Below are positions 61,607-64,000 of a stretch of 64,000 bases of DNA, piece after piece (within the stretch, counting starts at the first letter, position 1; every line of letters begins with the position of its first letter). The stretch comes from Nanosynbacter sp. Lineage in GTDB: Bacteria; Patescibacteriota; Saccharimonadia; Saccharimonadales; Saccharimonadaceae. The notes beneath the pieces are model-generated. The model saw only the letters and a list, made by a program, of their open reading frames with translations. It made no database searches and had not been told where the DNA came from. Made by a program: the position numbers and the translations under genes. Where the stretch lies: contig JABZJS010000002.1 in NCBI GenBank assembly GCA_015257665.1, forward strand, positions 1 to 64,000, read 5' to 3'.

Positions 61607-63039
61607 GCAGATCTGCCGAGCTAATAAAAAACACCGCCCTCCTCACTATTAGCAAGATCACGACGCAGGCCGTAGCGTTCTTGCTTGTTCCTCTGTATAC
61701 ATTTTATTTGTCCGCAAGTGACTATGGGCAGGTTGACCTTATCTTGACGTATATTGCTTTGTTTGCGCCAATATTATCGGTTCAACTTGAGTTTGCAGCA
61801 TTTCGGTTTGCGATCGATTCGCGCAATGATGCGGACAGGCTCAGTAGCATTCTATCGACGATATTTAAAATAGTTCTGCCTATAACAGGACTAGCTATTG
61901 CTTTGTTAGCTGTAGGGTCGCTGTTTGTTGCTATCCCGTATTTGATTCTCGTGTGTCTCAATATTGTTCTCTCTGTCGTATCTGCAGTGCTACTGCAATT
62001 TACGCGAGGAGTTGGTGATGCAAAGCATTTTTCTATCGCGAGCATACTCATTGGTGTCGTAAGTACACTATGCTCCTTTGTCTTTGTCGCAGTCATGCGA
62101 CTACCTGCCTTTAGCTTGATGATATCGTTGGTGCTCGCGAATTTAATAGGCACATGCTACCTATTGGTGATTATTCGTCAGAAGAAACGCATTCGCTTGC
62201 TACACGGCGAGACGCACCAATCATTGCGTTCGGATATGCTGCGATACGCTATTCCACTTTTGCCAAATAATATTGCATGGTGGGTACTCAATGTCTCGGA
62301 CAGGACTATTATTTCGATGTTTATTGGTGCAGCCGCAAATGGCATGTATGCGATTGCGAATAAATTTGCATTTGTCCCAAGTATACTATTTGGCATATTT
62401 AATATGAGCTGGAGCGAATCTGCCTCTCTTCATATTACTTCGCGAGATAGGGATGCATTTTTTTCGAAGGTGTCCGACATGTGCTTGCGGCTATACTCAT
62501 TTGCAACAGTGGTGTATGTGTTGGTAATAGATATATTTTATTCACGAATCGTCGGTGCAGAGTATGCGGATGCACATGGCTTAATACCCATTTTGGCGAT
62601 AGGGGCTTTTTTCCAGGCGATCCTTGGCAATTACTCTGCGATATACATCGCTAAGAAAAAAACAAAAGAGGTTGCCAATAGCTCCCTTGCGGCGGCAGTA
62701 ATTAACATCGTCGTCAACCTTGCTTTGGTAGGTGTTATTGGTGTTTATGCTTCGGCACTCTCGACTGCTATGGCCTTTGCCTGCATGGCAGTGATACGGC
62801 ATATTCATGTCCAACGGTATGTTAAAGTGCGCTATCGTGCACAAAGCATTATATGCTCTGGAGCTGTATTAATAGCCGGGGGGGTTATCTACTATACTCA
62901 TGTGCCAAAGATCGTATCTATAGTAGCCTGTGTGGTTGCGATGCTCGTCGGTATTGTTTGCACAAAGGATCTCTTCGCAAAGATGCCCGTCAAAAAATAC
63001 TTTCGCAAAAACCTAGACAAGATGCTCCATCATAAATAA
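61603..63039 (+). CDS. Oligosaccharide flippase Wzx-like
   Basis: 478 residues with about twelve to fourteen membrane helices of the MATE/MVF polysaccharide transporter type. The N-terminal LLTISKITTQAVAFLLVPLYTFYL and central LPNNIAWWVLNVSDRTIIS are characteristic. It flips undecaprenyl-linked repeat units to the outer face. The C terminus is basic. Confidence 0.9.
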   Translation: MSRSAELIKNTALLTISKITTQAVAFLLVPLYTFYLSASDYGQVDLILTYIALFAPILSVQLEFAAFRFAIDSRNDADRLSSILSTIFKIVLPITGLAIALLAVGSLFVAIPYLILVCLNIVLSVVSAVLLQFTRGVGDAKHFSIASILIGVVSTLCSFVFVAVMRLPAFSLMISLVLANLIGTCYLLVIIRQKKRIRLLHGETHQSLRSDMLRYAIPLLPNNIAWWVLNVSDRTIISMFIGAAANGMYAIANKFAFVPSILFGIFNMSWSESASLHITSRDRDAFFSKVSDMCLRLYSFATVVYVLVIDIFYSRIVGAEYADAHGLIPILAIGAFFQAILGNYSAIYIAKKKTKEVANSSLAAAVINIVVNLALVGVIGVYASALSTAMAFACMAVIRHIHVQRYVKVRYRAQSIICSGAVLIAGGVIYYTHVPKIVSIVACVVAMLVGIVCTKDLFAKMPVKKYFRKNLDKMLHHK

Positions 63040-63049
63040 TATATGCTAT

Positions 63050-63496
63050 ATGATAAGTAGAAAGCAGAAAACAGTCACTATACTTAATTACGTGATTGTT
63101 TGTGGCTGGGCTTTAGTTATCTTCATCCTCTCCAATCAGCCTGCCGCTGTCTCTAGCGGGCAGAGTGGGGTGATTGTTGGGCGTTTGCAGCAGGCTATGC
63201 CAGGAGTGAGCACGGCTATCTTGACGTTTTTTGTGCGCAAGAGTGCTCATATTATTGCTTATTTTATCCTTGGTATACTGATGTATCGTGCATTGCGCAT
63301 CACTATCCGTCGCTGGCAAAAGCGCACTGTGGCGAGCCTTGCCTTGCTGAATTGCAGTCTCTATGCAGTGACAGACGAGATCCATCAACTCTTCGTACCA
63401 GGGCGCAGTGGTGAACTGCGCGATGTAATGATCGATAGCATAGCGGCACTGGTGGGAGTGGGACTATGTGCGTGGCTGATGCGCCGACAGGTATAG
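63050..63496 (+). CDS. VanZ-like membrane protein
   Basis: 148 residues with four membrane helices. VanZ signature: FILSNQPA near the start, FFVRKSAHIIAYFILG, then TDEIHQLFVPGRSGELRDVMID. Function of VanZ-like proteins is unclear, though some affect glycopeptide sensitivity or envelope traits. Last gene of the cluster, 10 bp after wzx. Confidence 0.9.
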   Translation: MISRKQKTVTILNYVIVCGWALVIFILSNQPAAVSSGQSGVIVGRLQQAMPGVSTAILTFFVRKSAHIIAYFILGILMYRALRITIRRWQKRTVASLALLNCSLYAVTDEIHQLFVPGRSGELRDVMIDSIAALVGVGLCAWLMRRQV

Positions 63497-63617
63497 CGCG
63501 TAAAAACTATTTAAGCGAAGTAAACAGGAAAAAAATACAAAGCTCATAGCTCGTGTATGGTTGTATAATGACAAAAGATAAAATTATAAATGCATCTGAT
63601 TGCAAGGAAAAATATTT

Positions 63618-64000
63618 ATGAATGATGACTGGGAGGAAAATTTTTATAAAGAAATCGAGAAGTTGAGGGAACACGACTTAGAAGTTACTCGTTTTGCAGA
63701 TGATAATACAGGATGCTCTATAATCGGCAACTATCAGAAGGAATACAAAGATAATTCCGAAGGAATATTAGTTCCTTTCTCTAGAATTTACGTCATTAAA
63801 GACAGTGTAAAAGATGAAGGTCTTGCTCAAATAATATTTGATATACATGTCACAAGAAAGGTTGCAAGATACTACGACTCTAACAACGAATATGATTATG
63901 TGTTTAGTAATTTACCAAAAGGGTTTATGGCTCCAATAAATATCGTTAATGATAAAAATTTTTTTGTGAGTCTTAAAGATGGAATGATTTATGAAAGAGC
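63618..64000 (+). CDS. Hypothetical protein, truncated by the window end
   Basis: Open frame of at least 127 codons from the ATG at 63618, running off the window without a stop. GGA lies upstream. The product is acidic and rich in Asp, Asn, Lys and Tyr, and the gene is very AT-rich compared with the core genes. No family is recognised from this part. Confidence 0.65.
   Translation, partial: MNDDWEENFYKEIEKLREHDLEVTRFADDNTGCSIIGNYQKEYKDNSEGILVPFSRIYVIKDSVKDEGLAQIIFDIHVTRKVARYYDSNNEYDYVFSNLPKGFMAPINIVNDKNFFVSLKDGMIYER

Noticed and set aside
1..64000. CRISPR array or rRNA operon
   Set aside because: No regularly spaced direct repeats and no rRNA core sequences were seen.

Overview
The window reads as a chromosome segment of a streamlined epibiotic bacterium of the Patescibacteria (CPR), most likely Candidatus Saccharibacteria (TM7). 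This is inferred from gene content, not from rRNA, which is absent. The indicators are short intergenic gaps, type IV pilins, an LCP protein with a complete surface-polysaccharide cluster, a membrane TraG/VirB4-like ATPase with a basic tail, glyA and folD without the rest of folate metabolism, queuine salvage instead of synthesis, and many unknown membrane proteins. TGA is used as an ordinary stop, so the code is standard. Seven tRNA genes are present: Gly-TCC, Arg-TCT, His-GTG, Lys-CTT, Arg-TCG, Glu-CTC and Gln-CTG.

Layout. 1-9 kb: a membrane-anchored Clp-type AAA+ ATPase, a lone sugar transferase, tgt beside a YhhQ-type queuosine-precursor transporter, and an MFS carrier. 9-17 kb: an unusual MurA fused to an N-terminal XRE helix-turn-helix, then glyA, four prepilin genes, murB and folD. 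17-29 kb: a TM2 protein, an unlinked-sensor histidine kinase divergent from a single-domain response regulator, ybaB-recR (RecR without its zinc cysteines), a lytic transglycosylase, a DHH phosphoesterase and cysS. 29.5-31.8 kb: four small unknown proteins resembling accessory or immunity proteins of polymorphic toxin loci. 31.8-36.5 kb: an AI-2E family exporter and a cation P-type ATPase. 36.6-40.1 kb: a decayed defence island ending at tRNA-Gln, with a control protein, a frameshifted PD-(D/E)XK endonuclease, a C5 methyltransferase co-transcribed with a LexA-like repressor, and a broken CD-NTase (CBASS-type) gene. 41-46.6 kb: a SpeD-like protein without the pyruvoyl serine, a TraG-like ATPase and parAB. 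46.6-54.5 kb: lepB, an LCP ligase, an HtrA protease and unknowns. 54.6-63.5 kb: a co-directional polysaccharide operon (Wzz-like, PglC-like, three glycosyltransferases, Wzy, pyruvyltransferase, Wzx, VanZ-like). A partial gene runs off the end.

Most striking signal. The promoter of the XRE-murA fusion is covered by a palindrome with perfect 11-bp arms around a 4-bp centre, and the murB promoter carries the same core (ATATATCA-N4-TGATATAT). This suggests that the MurA fusion is a DNA-binding enzyme that controls its own gene and murB, coupling UDP-MurNAc synthesis to transcription. A second, window-wide pattern is that many first genes have a -10 box ending 5-9 nt before the ATG, which predicts leaderless mRNAs, while several operon-internal genes keep Shine-Dalgarno sites.
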